This document shows positions 20,051 to 31,638 of a stretch of DNA of 64,000 nt, piece by piece. The notes under the pieces are model-generated. The model made no database searches and was not told the origin of the DNA. It saw only the letters and a program-made list of their open reading frames with translations. Positions within the stretch are counted from its first letter, which is position 1, and the number at the start of each line of letters is the position of its first letter. Location: positions 13,409,397 through 13,473,396 of the forward strand of contig OY986973.1 of NCBI GenBank assembly GCA_963920575.1, in the 5' to 3' direction. Origin of the DNA: Narthecium ossifragum. Its lineage: Eukaryota; Streptophyta; Magnoliopsida; Dioscoreales; Nartheciaceae. The position numbers were made by a program, and so were the translations under genes.

Positions 20051-22133
20051 GTATGGAAGGGGTACCAGGATCTTTCAGTTTAGGAGGTGTATCATGCTTC
20101 AATATCGAACTCACTTGCTCAGTAAGAAAAATCTTTTTAGACACTTTGGATTTGGCCTGGCGTTTATGGGTACACAGATCCTTAAGAAATTTGGCATAAG
20201 AAGGAATCTGTCTAATGGAATCAAGCAAAGGTATATTGATATTGACTTGCTTAAAGGTTTCAAGGATTTCTTCGGCAGATTTTCGTGCTTTTATGGTTGA
20301 AGAGGGATCCTTAAGGGCTGCTGGAAAAGGCACTTTAGGAATATATTTAGCTGGATCATGCTCTCTAGCATCAGATGGGCCAGTATCAGGTGAAAAATAA
20401 GAATCATCTTGGGATGGATGTTTGATCTTCGGATCGGGCGTTTGATCATCCAGATTGACAGGTTTACCTATTTGATTATCTACTATTTTGCCACTTCTAA
20501 GGGTCACAACGGCTTTGGCACTCTCAAAGTTTTGGCTTTCTACATAGTGCTGGCCTCTCGGGTTGGTGACAGATTGACTTGGCAAATGCCCATCCTCTGT
20601 TTTAGACAAGTTATTAGATAGCTGCCCAACTTGTTTTTCTAAATTTGATACAGATTGAATCGTTGAAGATAAGTTGTTTTTCAATAAGGAGACATCACCT
20701 TTGACAGTTGAAATTTTGGCCTTCATGGATGACATATCCCTATTGATATCACCTCTCATCTCTAAAAGTGTACTCATGATTGAATTTAAAGTGGGCTCAG
20801 TTGATGATTCAGGAGGAGGAGGTTGAGAGATATTCTGTGAATAATGTGAAGAATACCCAGGGTTTGAATTTGCAAAAGGTTTAGGCGGGTACTTAAAAGC
20901 AGGAGGGTTGGTTGTGTTGCCTTGCCCAGAAAGATTACTTGATTGTTGTGGTTTCCAACTAAAATTAGAATGATTTTTCCAACTTGGGTTGTAGGTATTC
21001 GAATAAGGGTTATTTTGAGGTTTGGAAAAACCATAAGTTGCATTAGCTTGTTCCTGAACAAAGTCAGGGAAATTGGGAGCCAAATGACAATCAGTGATAT
21101 AATGATCCGAGCTAAGACAAAGGGCACATGTCCCACGAGAAGTGTTAGGCAATTGTTGAGCAAGAGATTGGCCTATTTTCAACTGATTTAAATCTTTAGT
21201 TATGAGGGCTACTTGTGCAGAGAGACTTTGGAATTCAGAAATTTCATGAATTCCCCGAGAATTACGAACAGTGGTAGACCGACTCCTAGAAACTGAGGCA
21301 TTGTGTTGTGAATTTTCAGCAAGGTTGTCATACATTTTCCAAAGAGCAGTCCAAGGTTTACTAAGAACAACACCCCCACAGCAGGCTTCGACCATTGTCC
21401 TATACCGATCATTAAGACTATTATAAAATGAATGGGCTATTTGCCACTCAGGTACCTCATGATGGGGGCACTCTCTAAGAAGATCCTTAAATCTTTCCCA
21501 AGCTTCATGAAACATCTCATCTTCATTTTGCTTAAAATAAATAATCATGGTTCGATAATTTTGAGTTTTAATGATAGGGAAATATTATTTAAGGAAAGCA
21601 TCCTGAAATTGATCCCATGTTGAAATCGAATTTGGAGCTAAGGTTTGAAGCCAATGTTTAGCCTTATCTTTCAAAGAAAAAGGGAAGAGCTTGAGTCTAA
21701 AGGCATCATCATTAAACTGCTGAAGTTTGAACATGGAAAGGATTTCAAGAAAGCTAGCAATGTGTCCATAGGGATCCTCATTCTCACACCCATAGAAAGA
21801 AGGTAAGGCTGTAATCCAGTTAGGCTTAATCTCATAATGTGTAGCATTGATGGTAGGTGGGTTGATACAAGAAGCATAGCTATAAGGTCCAGGTAGGAAG
21901 TGATTCCTAATTGGGACTTCTCTATGATTGTTATCATTTCCACCCATACCCATATTATCATTAGGGTCAATGACATGTTCTTCGTGTTCAGCCATTAAGG
22001 ATTGCAAGTTGCTTATGGCTTTCTGGTAATTAGTTAGAGATTTTAGTCCTAAGGTTCTAGCTGCTCGAAGTGTGGCCTCTATTTCTAGATCCAAAGGTTC
22101 CAACGGATTATGTAGGGATCGTCTGCCTTGCAT
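20040..22133 (-). pseudogene. gag: Gag of element C with one internal stop
   Basis: The gag reads from an ATG at 22131-22133 (MQGRRSLHN) to about 20040. A capsid segment with FPFSLKDKAKHWLQ and STWDQFQDAFLK is followed by TAA at 21585-21587. The same frame then continues for 12 codons to MIIYFKQNEDE and on through EAWERFKDLL. A zinc knuckle (CALCLSSDHYITDC) lies near 21080-21130. Next come a Gln/Pro/Asn-rich region, a likely coiled segment (VSLLKNNLSSTIQSVSNLEKQ) and the PPLKDPG-like junction before protease. Apart from the TAA, this gag is almost intact. It would form the particle that packages element RNA. Confidence 0.9.
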
Positions 22134-22471
22134 GGAAGATCACATAAAAAGAGAAAAACAAAATAGAATATTCGGAGGAGAGGACAAAACCCGTCAAACA
22201 ACAATTGAAACGAAAAGGTTTGAAGCAAAAAGGCTTAGCTGACTGTGCAGTTCCGATCGGTCGGTTTCCAGTCCGATCGGTTGCTCTAGGTGCCTGGCGA
22301 GTTGTGTTTTTCTTCAAGAAATATCCGTTCCAATGCTGCAAAAATTCCAGAAAATTGTCAAAAAAATCCTAAAAAATGTAAAATAAAGTAAAGAAAACTA
22401 AAAATCTAACTACGCTCAGAAAAAAGACTTCAGAGAAAATTAAATCGATACTCCGTTGTAAATCAAAAGAT

Positions 22472-22489
22472 TCCCCGGCAAAAGCGCCA
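22472..22489 (-). other. Primer-binding site of element C
   Basis: On minus it reads TGGCGCTTTTGCCGGGGA, six bases after the LTR end. It is an Asp-tRNA-type plant gypsy primer site with three central substitutions relative to the common TGGCGCCGTTGCCGGGGA. Confidence 0.82.
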
Positions 22490-22494
22490 AAAAT

Positions 22495-23934
22495 TGATCG
22501 CTCACAAACGTCGTCGTTAAAACGAATGCAAAACGCAATTTAGAAATTTGTAAACCTTTCTTTCAACACTAAATTAATAAGATAGAATAATGGTGAAATA
22601 CGAGGTCGGTCCTCAGGGAAAACTTTGATTACGAAGGAGAAACCAGAATTAAATCTCAGAATTCTAAACCTAAACTAAAAGGATTGATTTGGATTTTAGA
22701 AACGGATTAATTAAAACTAATTAAGAAAGCGATTAGCGAAATTGGAATAGATTAATGAGAGAAAACCTAGGGATTACTCAATCCACTTTAGTTTCACTTC
22801 CTGTATTCTCTAGTTATCCTCTTGTTTTCTTATCTCGACATTATGGATTCACAGCTTCTTAAGCTTACATGAATCCCTAAAATAATGTGATTGCTTCCCT
22901 AAGGCATAACCTATCTAAACTTAGCATAGATTGTCTTTGAACTTAATCTGAGTACAACCTATCTTCATTTAGCATAGATTATCTCAAAGGCATACACAAA
23001 AGCAACATGAAAACCATCCTACGAATCTCTACCATCAAGCACATCAATCAAGTAGGTCTGAATGTACGTCAAGGAACTCTGTTCCCTCAACTCTTTATAA
23101 AATAAACCATATTCATAGGATCATGTCTTTGAAAAGATAACAAGAATCAAACTAGAAAATACAAACAAGATCTACTAAAGCTTCATGAGATCCCTAAGTA
23201 CAGAATTAGCTACTCATCTTTGTGATGGAAGCCTTAGATTCAATGAAGAACGATTGGGATCCACGTTGTAGCTCCATCTTCTCCATAGAATCCTCCAAAC
23301 CCTAGTTCTCTCTTTTCTCTCTATGGGGACCTCCAATTTTCCGCCAGCAAACACCTTCTTATAGGTGTATTCCTGGAATTAGGGTTTTGGGTTGAGTTGG
23401 ACCTCTAGTGAAACTCGGATTTCCTAGTTTAAGTCTAACAGCCTCTTCTAGTCGCGAATGGGTTCAACCCGTCCGGAATTTGGAAATGTGCTCAACATGA
23501 ACGATGTAGATTAGAAAGTCTTTTGTCCTTTCCCGAAGATTTGACATTATTTGAACTTATATGGAATATGTGACGAATATTCTCCTGAGCGTCGACGAAC
23601 CAGTCTCCCAACATTTGTTTATCTTCATATTCTTGCAAACTGGTATTAATCTGTCCAGAATCTCGTGAAGTGTCCAACATGGAAGTTGTTCATCTTGAAG
23701 TCTTCTATAAGTCTTCCAAATTTCAGAAATTTAGTAGATATCTGGAGAATTCAGTGAATTCCTTTCAAACTGACAGCGGAGTAGCGTAATTTTCACATAT
23801 TAGTCCTTTTCTGTATTTTCTAACTTGAATCTTCATTAAACCTGAAATCAATTAACAAAAAATCAAATAAAAACACTCTCGGGCTAACAAATGTAAATTA
23901 AGGGGTTTAAGTATGAATATTTAGTGACTCATCA
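22495..23934 (-). repeat. 5' LTR of element C
   Basis: It is about 1.44 kb and begins TGATGAGTCACTAAATATTC on minus at 23934. It matches the 3' LTR. The leader between it and gag contains a GATCGGTCGG palindrome pair at about 22253-22290. Confidence 0.88.
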
Positions 23935-24296
23935 CCTACCCGACTGCGTTTTGCAGGTGCTGGCGCTAGCTCTTCTTCGGTCGCCCCTGCCGGACAGGTG
24001 TTTGGTGACGTGGCGGCGTCTGGCAGTACTTGAGGTGTGGCGATCGTCAGTTATACCCTTTTGCCTAGTTAGGCTCCTACGGGAGAGAATTTGTATAACT
24101 TTTAGCTTGTTGAGGATTTGTAATATATTCAGTTTCAATTTTGAAATTTGTGATTGATGATTAATACTGGATGATTAAGAATTGCTAGGGTGACCACTAT
24201 GATTAGAGGGAAATCTCGCCAAATTTTTCGCAGTAGGTTAGGTTTCGGTTCGTGTCGCTAGGCCCGGTTGGGCCCGCGCGGGTCGGGGCGCGACAT
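23935..24296 (+). repeat. Right part of Tekay-type LTR A2
   Basis: The sequence resumes the A2 LTR at CCTACCCG and ends GGGGCGCGACA. No primer site follows; the next bases start inside a third Tekay-type LTR. So this end is either a 3' LTR end or a solo LTR. Confidence 0.82.
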
Positions 24297-26520
24297 TAAG
24301 GGCGATCCTTTTTCAAATCCGCCATTCTAGAGCTCAGATCTGGCGAATATTTACCTACTTGTTGTTTCGGGTTTTGAGAGTTTTGGTTTGCCTGTGATCT
24401 TTTAGCTTAGATCTAATGGTATGCATGTTCGTTTTCAATGCCAGTACCATTTTTGGACTCGTGGTCCTTCGTACTACCAAATCCCAGGGTTTTGAGGGGT
24501 TTGTTAGAGTTTTCCAGTGATATTTTCCTTCTTTGGTTCACCGAAAAACCCATCGGGATCGATCATCGATCGTTCTTGGGGCGTCATGCCTGGCCCGTGC
24601 ATGATCGATCATCTGGTGGAGATAGATCGATCATTTCTTGGCTGGCATGGACAGGGTCCTGGGTCACGCAGGTGATCGATCATCTTGGAGGGATGATCGA
24701 TCCTTTTTGGTTTGACAGGGATAAAACTTCTAGTTCACTAAGAAGATCGATCATTTCTTGGAAATGATCGATCATGTTAGTGACAGGAAGGTGTTTTCCA
24801 TTGGTTGTTGCCCTTCTCCTTTCCTTTGCCTTGCATGTCGGCGTGTGCCATGGGCTTTGCTATGTTGTATTGATAGCCAAGTTTGTCGGGGTTGTATCAC
24901 ATTGCAGGTTTCTTCTCTATGAGCTGGCTAGCAGTTGGTGGTGTTAACACTGCAGCAGTTCCTTGACTTATTTACTTGCTCACCAGTCCAGGCCGGCAGT
25001 GTGATGAGCCAAGACCTTGTCTTCTTATCATCACATGTGTTGCATGCTTACGTGTCTTCCTGCGTGTGTTCATAGCATACATATGTTTGTACATTAGATA
25101 TATAAGGTTAGGGCTTGGGCGATCTGTACTATCGTCGTCCTAAGGTTTGGAAGCTTGGATTTAGCCCTAGGACCATGGATGAGTAACTTGGTTCATGTTT
25201 GAATGGTTGTGTTCATTCGAATTTGATGATAGGCCTAGATGACTTGAACACCTGTTGATCGCAGTTTTAGACGTCATATCGGTCTCGAGACGGGTGCTAA
25301 GGTGGAGCCGGTGTCCGGTTCTCTTGTCTCTTGGGTAGATGGTGTGCCTACTCAGCGGTGTCGGTTCCTACCTAATAGTGCCGGTTTCGTGCTTATGAGA
25401 CGATAGTGTTGGTTTCCTTCCGTCCTGAGGGAGACCTAGTATGTCACCAGCTTGGCTCGAAGACCATTACTGAGGCCCCTAAGGGACACCCAGTGGGGTT
25501 ATGGGGCCCCTGTGTACACCCAGTCTTTGTTTGAGGGGGACACTGTGTTCCCTCTTCCCAGTGTGCGTCATAGTGTAGTTTCCTTGCTGAGCTTAGTTGC
25601 TCATTCCTACCCAAGCCGTGTTTTGCAGGTGCAGGCATTAGCTCCTCTTCTGTGGCCCCTACCGGGTAGGTGTTTGGCGGCGTGGTGGTGCCTGGTGCTG
25701 TTTGGCGAGCGGTGATCATCAGTTTACCCTTTTGTTATAGTTAGCCTCCTACGGGAGTAGAGATGGCAAAATTGACCGCCCCGCTGGATAACCGACCTGA
25801 TCCGCACCGATGGGGACGGGTATGGTATAGATTTTTTACCCGTGGATACGGGTATGGTTTACAAATTTAAAATCCGCGCGAGTACGGGGCAGATTATGGT
25901 ATTGGGTAATATCCGCCCCGCTATCCGCCCCGCCCCGCATATCCGCCCCGCCCCGCCACTAAATGTTGGTTCGGTGGATTTTAGAGAGTTTATTTTTGTA
26001 ATAAAACTCTAATAAAGACTAATTGTTGATGACTGTTTGGTGGATCTAGATTTTAGAGACCAAATGTTGATGATAGTTTGGTGGATTTAGATTTAGATTT
26101 TAGAGGCTTAATGCTAATTGAATGGTTTTTTTTAGGTTTTGTGGATACCCGCGGGTTGCGGGTAATATCCGCGTACCCGTGGGGATGGTTATGGTCCGCG
26201 ATCCCCATTATCCGCGCGAGGACGGGGCGGTGCGGGTATGGGCGGAGGAGTGCGGGGACGGGTATGGTATTTCCAATATCCGCCCCGATCCGCCCCGTTG
26301 CCATCTCTATACGGGAGTGTGTTTGTGTAATTAATATCCCCTCTTCGAGGATTTTATAAACTTGTAACATTTAGGTTTGTAATTATGTTTTTGAGGTTTC
26401 TGTGAGTAATTATTTCTTTAATGAGGGTGCTTCATGATTTTTTAGGGAAATCAGTAGACTAGAGAGGAACCTTTCCAAAATTTCCGCAGTTGGTTAGGTT
26501 CTTGTTCACATCCCCCATTC
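24297..26520 (+). repeat. 5'-truncated LTR of host element J
   Basis: This is a Tekay-type LTR lacking its first 350 bp or so. It has a GATCGATCAT palindrome cluster at 24555-24775. It is interrupted by a hAT MITE (25758-26309), and its last bases and the primer site are deleted near 26505-26525. Gag leader sequence follows, so it is probably J's 5' LTR. The missing left end may lie upstream of the window if A/A2 inserted into this LTR. Confidence 0.7.
25758..26309 (+). mobile_element. hAT-type MITE
   Basis: The 12-bp terminal inverted repeats TAGAGATGGCAA / TTGCCATCTCTA are perfect. They are flanked by an 8-bp duplication TACGGGAG (25750-25757 and 26310-26317). An 8-bp duplication and a TAGnGnTGGCAA end are diagnostic of plant hAT elements. 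The 552-bp interior has subterminal GC-rich motifs (GACGGGTATGG, CCGCCCCG) in both orientations and no transposase, so it is non-autonomous. Orientation is arbitrary. Confidence 0.92.
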
Positions 26521-26877
26521 CGGTTGTAGGTCCCAGGGATAGGATTAGGACTCGATTGAGATTGAGTGTGGGATGAGATAGTTCTATGTCTAGAACATTC
26601 GTGCATGCTCTTTTATGATGTGTTGTGCTTTCGCTTTATGACTGTGCTGTTTGTTTTGCGGTTTCTTACGAGTGGACGCTCGTTGTCGTTGGTCATGTCG
26701 CATATGTCAGGAGCTCGAGGCTGACCTTTGGTTGTTTATCGAGGTGGGGCATGACCCGGTCGACCCACCCGACCGGACATGGAGGTTCCTGTCTGGACGG
26801 TCCGAGCTAGGCGGACTACGCATTCACCAGTGACGGTTTCGGTCGAGTAGAAGGAAGCCTTTCTCGCCGAGGTGAGG
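26521..26877 (+). pseudogene. gag: Leader and start of gag of element J
   Basis: The sequence matches the leader and gag start of elements A and M. The gag ATG is at 26704 (MSGARG) but the seventh codon is TGA where M has CGA, a C-to-T change at a CpG. The frame has further stops before it is cut by element F at 26878. Confidence 0.78.
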
Positions 26878-29758
26878 TGATAAGTCACTAAATGTTCATG
26901 ATTCAACCCCTTAACTTAGCTTTGTTATGCCTAAAGTAGTTGTATTTAATAGTTAGTTAGTTGATTTCAGGTTTAATTATGCTTTGAGAAGAAATGCAGG
27001 AAATTCAGCTAAAATGACTAAATAAACTGCTTCGTCGAGCGTCAGTAATATATTCACCAGATATTTGGCAAAGTTCCAAATATTTTGAAACTTTGGGATA
27101 CTATAGAAAACTCAGAGATCTACAACTTTTCTGTTGTACACGTTGCGAGATTGCGGATGGTGGATAGCAGATTTGAAGAATACATGAAGATACATAAGCT
27201 GGAAAGCTGCACAGTCGAAGGTCAAGAGAATATTCTCCAAATACTCTATATTAATTAGAATATTGTATACTAATTTGGAGATAACAGAAGACTTCCATAT
27301 CTATAACTTTCATGTTGAATAGCGGCTCAGATTCCGTATAGATTGGCCCCAGAATTGACTCCAAGTCAGAGTTTGAGTAGAAGCTGAAGAATAAGGAAGC
27401 TAATAACATGGCAGAATCCAAGTCCAACTAATACGATGACTGGGCAGTCCGATCGATCGCTCCTCTAATGTGGCAAGTACGGAAAATAGGAAAATTAGAG
27501 CTTTAAGCCCAGTTTAATTCCAAAAATCGGGTATTAGGGTTTTCCCTATAAATAGGGGTCTTCTGGCCGAAATTGAGAAGCCATCAAAGAGAAAAATTAG
27601 GTTTTCCGAGTTTTCAAAGACGACGGAGATGCGGCTTGGATCTTGATCGCTCACAAACGTTGTCGTTAAAACGTTGCAAACTCAATCAAATATAAATTTA
27701 TAATCCTTATTCAATCACTAAACTATTAGGTAGAATAGCGGTGAAGTCGGGAGTCAATCCACAGGGAAAACGTTGGAAATCAAAATTAATTCTCAAAACC
27801 CTACAACTAAGGAAAGAATCAAAGATAGAATAGAGTTATCTAAACGAATAAATAAAAAAGATAAAAGGTTGATCAATTTGAATCAATGGAGTAGTTATTT
27901 AGGAATTACTTAATCCGTCCTAATTTGATTATTAGTCTTCTTTAGTTATCATCTTGTTCCCTTCTCTCAACATTATGGATCATATGACTACAAGCTCACA
28001 TGAATCCCTAAAAAAAAGTTAATGTTCCCAACGGCATAACCTATCTTTGCTTGGCATAGATTGTCTTTGGTCCTACGATTACATTAAATTATACTACTCC
28101 TAATGACCGTGGCACAACCTATCTTCGCGTAGCATAACTTATCTCAAAGGCAAACCAATAACTTCATGAAAACCATCTCATAAATCTCTACAATCAATCA
28201 TAGAAATCATGTAGGACTGAAAGTACGTCAACGGAACTCTGTTCCTTCAACTCTATTAACAATAAAACCATAGTCATGAGATCATGCATTGAGAAGTTCA
28301 CAAGAATCCAACTAAAGAAAAACCAAAACTACACTAGGGTTTCATGAATAATCCTAAGTACAATAATTAGCAACTCATCTTTTGGATGAAAGTCATCGGG
28401 TTGGAATAATAAGCTGTCACCATCCACATCCTCTCCGTCTTCTTCTTCCTCATCCAAAGATTGTCAAAAAGATCATAAATTCGACTGGAATAACCCTTTA
28501 TATAATAGAAACCCTTAATCCCGGAATTAGGAGTTATATTTGAACTTAAACTCTAATTTCCCTAAATTCCGGGTTGATGACGTCATCGGAGCGATCCATC
28601 GGACTCAAATCCGATCCATCGCCCTAGTCGGTCTCTGCCACGTCATTAATTAATTTCTTCAGCTTTTCTCTCCAACTTCCATACTTCTGACTTTGATTCA
28701 AAAACTGACGCTAATGTAGACTGAATCTCACAAAGTCTTCAATAGGAAAGTTGTAGCTCTTGAAGTCTTCTTGCATCTCCCAGAATTTCAGAATATTTGA
28801 AGACTTGTAGAATTTCTGGTGATTTATTTCCAAACAGTCGACGAAGCAGTCTTTTTTCATAATTTAGTGATTTTTGGCCGAATTTCTTGTATTTCTTCTC
28901 AAATCCTACTTAAACATGAAATCAAACAATAGGATATCAAATACACCTACTCTAGGCCTAACAAAGGTAATTTAAGGTAATCAAATCTCGGGATCTCTTC
29001 ATCAACTATATGGTGTTCATCAATCAGATGAGTAGCTAATTCTTCTTCTTAGGGATCTCATGAAGCTTTAGTGTAACTTTTCTGTATTTTCTAGTTTGGT
29101 TCTTGTTATCTTTTCAAAGACATGATCTTTTGAATATAATTTTATCTTATAAAGAGTTGAAGGAACAGAGTTACCTTGACGTAATTTCAGTCCTACATGA
29201 TTTCTATGATTGATTGTAGAGATTTATGAGATGGTTTTCATGAAGTTGCCTTTGAGATAAGTTATGCTACGCGAAGATAGGTTGTGCCACGGTCATTAGG
29301 AATAGTATAATTTAAAGTAATCGTAGGACCAAAGACAATCTATGCCAAGAAAAAATAGGTTATGCGGTTGGGAACATTAACTTTCTTTTAGGGATTCATG
29401 TGAGCTTGTAGCCATATGATCCATAATGTTGAGAGAAGGGAGCAAGATGATAACTAAAGAAGACTAATAACAAAACTAGGACGAATTGAGTAATTCCTAA
29501 GTAACTACTCCATTGATTCGAATTGATCAACCTTTTATTTCTATTCTTTATTAGTTTAGATAACTCTATTCTATGTTTGATTCCTTTCCTTAGTTTTAGG
29601 GTTTCGAGAATTGATTTCAGTTTCCAATGTTTTCCCTGTGGATCGACTCCCAACTTCACCGTTATTTCTACCTAGTAGTTTAGTGATTGAATAAGGATTA
29701 TAAATTTAATATTTGATTGAGTTTGCAACGTTTTAACGATGACATTTGCAAGCGATCA
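26878..29758 (+). repeat. F: Athila-like solo LTR on +, interrupted by inverted LTR F'
   Basis: It begins TGATAAGTCACTAAATG and ends GCAAGCGATCA. Flanks TGAGG (26873-26877) and AGAGG (29759-29763) match at four of five bases, as expected for an aged target duplication in J's gag. It is related to C's LTR. TATAAATA is at 27547-27554 on +. With F' (27644-29001) removed, the two parts make one LTR of about 1.5 kb. No coding region is present. Confidence 0.75.
27644..29001 (-). repeat. F': inverted LTR inside F
   Basis: On minus it starts TGAAGAGATCCC and ends GTGAGCGATCA, about 1.36 kb. Its U5 half is the reverse complement of the right part of F (29002-29758), so both belong to one family. GATCCATCGGACT-type palindromic words lie at 28575-28630. 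I see no clear 5-bp duplication: GATCT is on the left, TCAAC on the right. Confidence 0.7.
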
Positions 29759-29763
29759 AGAGG

Positions 29764-29857
29764 GTCCTCAGTCTTATCGACGGGCGGACCACTGCGGCGA
29801 TCATGATGGATTTTTAGCGGTTGAACCCGCCTAGGTTCAGTGGTGAGACTGGGTATC
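29764..29857 (+). pseudogene. gag: Short gag fragment of element J
   Basis: The sequence matches the gag of A (near 700-780) and M (63405-63480), from the TCGACGGGCGGAC segment to GGTTCAGTGGTG. It contains TAG near 29816. It ends at the K insertion. Confidence 0.72.
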
Positions 29858-31206
29858 TGATACGAACGATCTACTCGTAATCCTCTCGTATCGGGTCTCT
29901 ACTGCTCCAATCGATCAGAATTGGCCTGATCGGACTTGATTTGAGTCCAATTGGCTTAATCTGGTTAGCTGGATCGGATCTGGCTCGAGCTGGTTCAGAT
30001 CTGGCTGAGCCTGATAGGATAGGACTTGACTGGGTCAAGTCTAACTTGATCTGGATCAGGCTGACTGGGTTGGATTGGGCTAAGTGGGCTGGATTGGGCT
30101 GGATTGGACTTGACTCGAATTAAGTGGCTGAGCGGAATCAGGTTAGAGTTGGTTGAGCAAAATTGGTCAAGGTTGGCTGGGATGATCCGACGGCTGAGGA
30201 GTCACCGGAGTGGATCGCCGGCGTAGGGACGTCGGCGGCGGTAGGGATCTTGGCAGGAAGGTTCGCCTGGAGGTGGGGAAGAGATCCACCGGCTCAGATC
30301 TGGGAGATGGGTGGAGGATCGACCGAATCTAGGAGGTTGGCGGAAGGGGTTTGGGTTCACCGGTGTCGGGGATGATGGGGGTGGCTCTGGGGACGTCGGG
30401 AAGGGTCGTGGATGGTCGTAAGGGTGTTAAGGACGGTTAACGAGGGTTTTAGAGGGGTCTGGAGGTGAGATCGGGGTTGGACGCGGAAGGGTATGTGGAG
30501 CTGTGAAGTGGAGGTTGCCGGGGAAGACGCCGGAGAGGACGATGGAGGCGGAGGAGGGGCTGGAGGGAGTCGTGGTTCCAAGGGAAAGAGGATGGGGGCC
30601 TTGAATGGCAGCGGGGGTGGCCGGAGAGGGCTGGAGAAGGGATGCCGGCGGTAGCTTAGGGTTTCGGGAGGAGGGAGACGATGAACAGTGCGGTGACGTG
30701 GCGCTGGATGCTGACGTGGCGGAGAGAGAAATTGACGGGGAGTGAAGAATTTCGGTGGATACGGTGCCGGCTGCGGAGAAGATGACCGACGGGGAAGAAG
30801 ATGGATCTATTGTGGAATTCTGGTGGAAGCTACATTACCACTACTGCTATGATATTCTACTAATTACTCTTCATCATTCATGCATAACCTAATACAAACT
30901 ACTAAGGTCCTTTTATAGAGACCTTGACAGAGTCCTAATCAAACTAGAAAACCCCCTTGCTTAATTAGCAAGTAATAAAGCTTTCAGACTTAACTCAACT
31001 TCCTAACTCAAATGGACTCTTAATTCATTCCTAACAATCAAATATCAACTAGGACTCAATTAAATATAAAAGACTAAGGATAAATACTAAATAAATACTC
31101 TAGTTTGAACTAGGGAAGTCCAAGTCAAACTAGGAAAGAAGCTGAACCAGTTTGGTTCCTCTTCTGGGTTCGAATCCAGTTGGTCGAGTCGGATCGACTC
31201 GTATCA
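29858..31206 (-). repeat. K: 3' LTR of another gypsy element
   Basis: The ends are TGATACGA and TCGTATCA, perfect 8-bp inverted ends. On minus, GAAGGAAGGGGGGA precedes the LTR start, a clear polypurine tract. The interior has many Gly-codon-rich and Pro-rich shadow frames (30163-30581) but no recognisable gene. The family is not Tekay or Athila by sequence; I do not name it. Confidence 0.7.
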
Positions 31207-31638
31207 TCCCCCCTTCCTTCAGAATTGGCCTTGTCCTCAAGGCCAGAGTCAAGTCAGGTAGGAAGGCTCTATATGGCTAGACCGAATCAATTTGCTTCTG
31301 CAGCTCTGGACTCGGTGGAGAGAAAACAGGTCGATCCCATGACGGGTCCAGGGGTAGCAGGGGCAGTGCTGAAGGAGCATCTGGGGGTCGATTTGATGGC
31401 TCAGGTAACTCCAGGAATATGATCTTCAATGGCTCTCCTGGATCATCCTCATCATGTCCCATCAGTAGAGTTGCCCATGACCATAGGATGGGATCTGATG
31501 TCCATGGTTTGATCAACTGTGCAGGGACTTAGCTTGAATCTGGGTCAAGCTGGCTTTGGTCCAATCTGAAGTGAAGATGGCTGGACCATGCTTTTACTAC
31601 ACTAGTCTGGGCTAGAAGTTGGTTGAACCAAGTTGAAT
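31207..31638 (-). pseudogene. 3' stub of K's internal region
   Basis: Directly inside the K LTR is the polypurine tract and a CTTGAGGACAAGG motif (on minus), typical of the 3' end of plant gypsy internal regions. A minus frame of 79 codons (31277-31516) is Pro-rich near its end and could be the polyprotein C-terminus. I recognise no domain in it. The rest of K is missing; a truncated Tekay-type LTR begins at about 31639. Confidence 0.5.

Larger units (their letters stand above)
12426..23934 (-). mobile_element. Element C: full-length Athila-like Ty3/gypsy retrotransposon
   Basis: On the minus strand the order is 5' LTR (22495-23934), primer site, gag, protease, RT, RNase H, integrase, a long 3' region, polypurine tract and 3' LTR (12426-13855). 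The Asp-tRNA-type primer site, the LGASVNLMPY protease, and the GAVEI integrase end without a chromodomain fit the Athila clade. No 5-bp duplication is visible: the left flank is E, the right flank is the A2 LTR. The coding region has at least two nonsense codons and several frameshifts. Confidence 0.88.

Noticed and set aside
27639..29006. Clean 5-bp duplication around F'
   Set aside because: GATCT on the left recurs at 28992 but not at the LTR end; the right flank is TCAAC. Not supportable.
30163..30581. Possible host gene exon in GC-rich sequence
   Set aside because: Lies within LTR K; no splice structure or recognisable domain.
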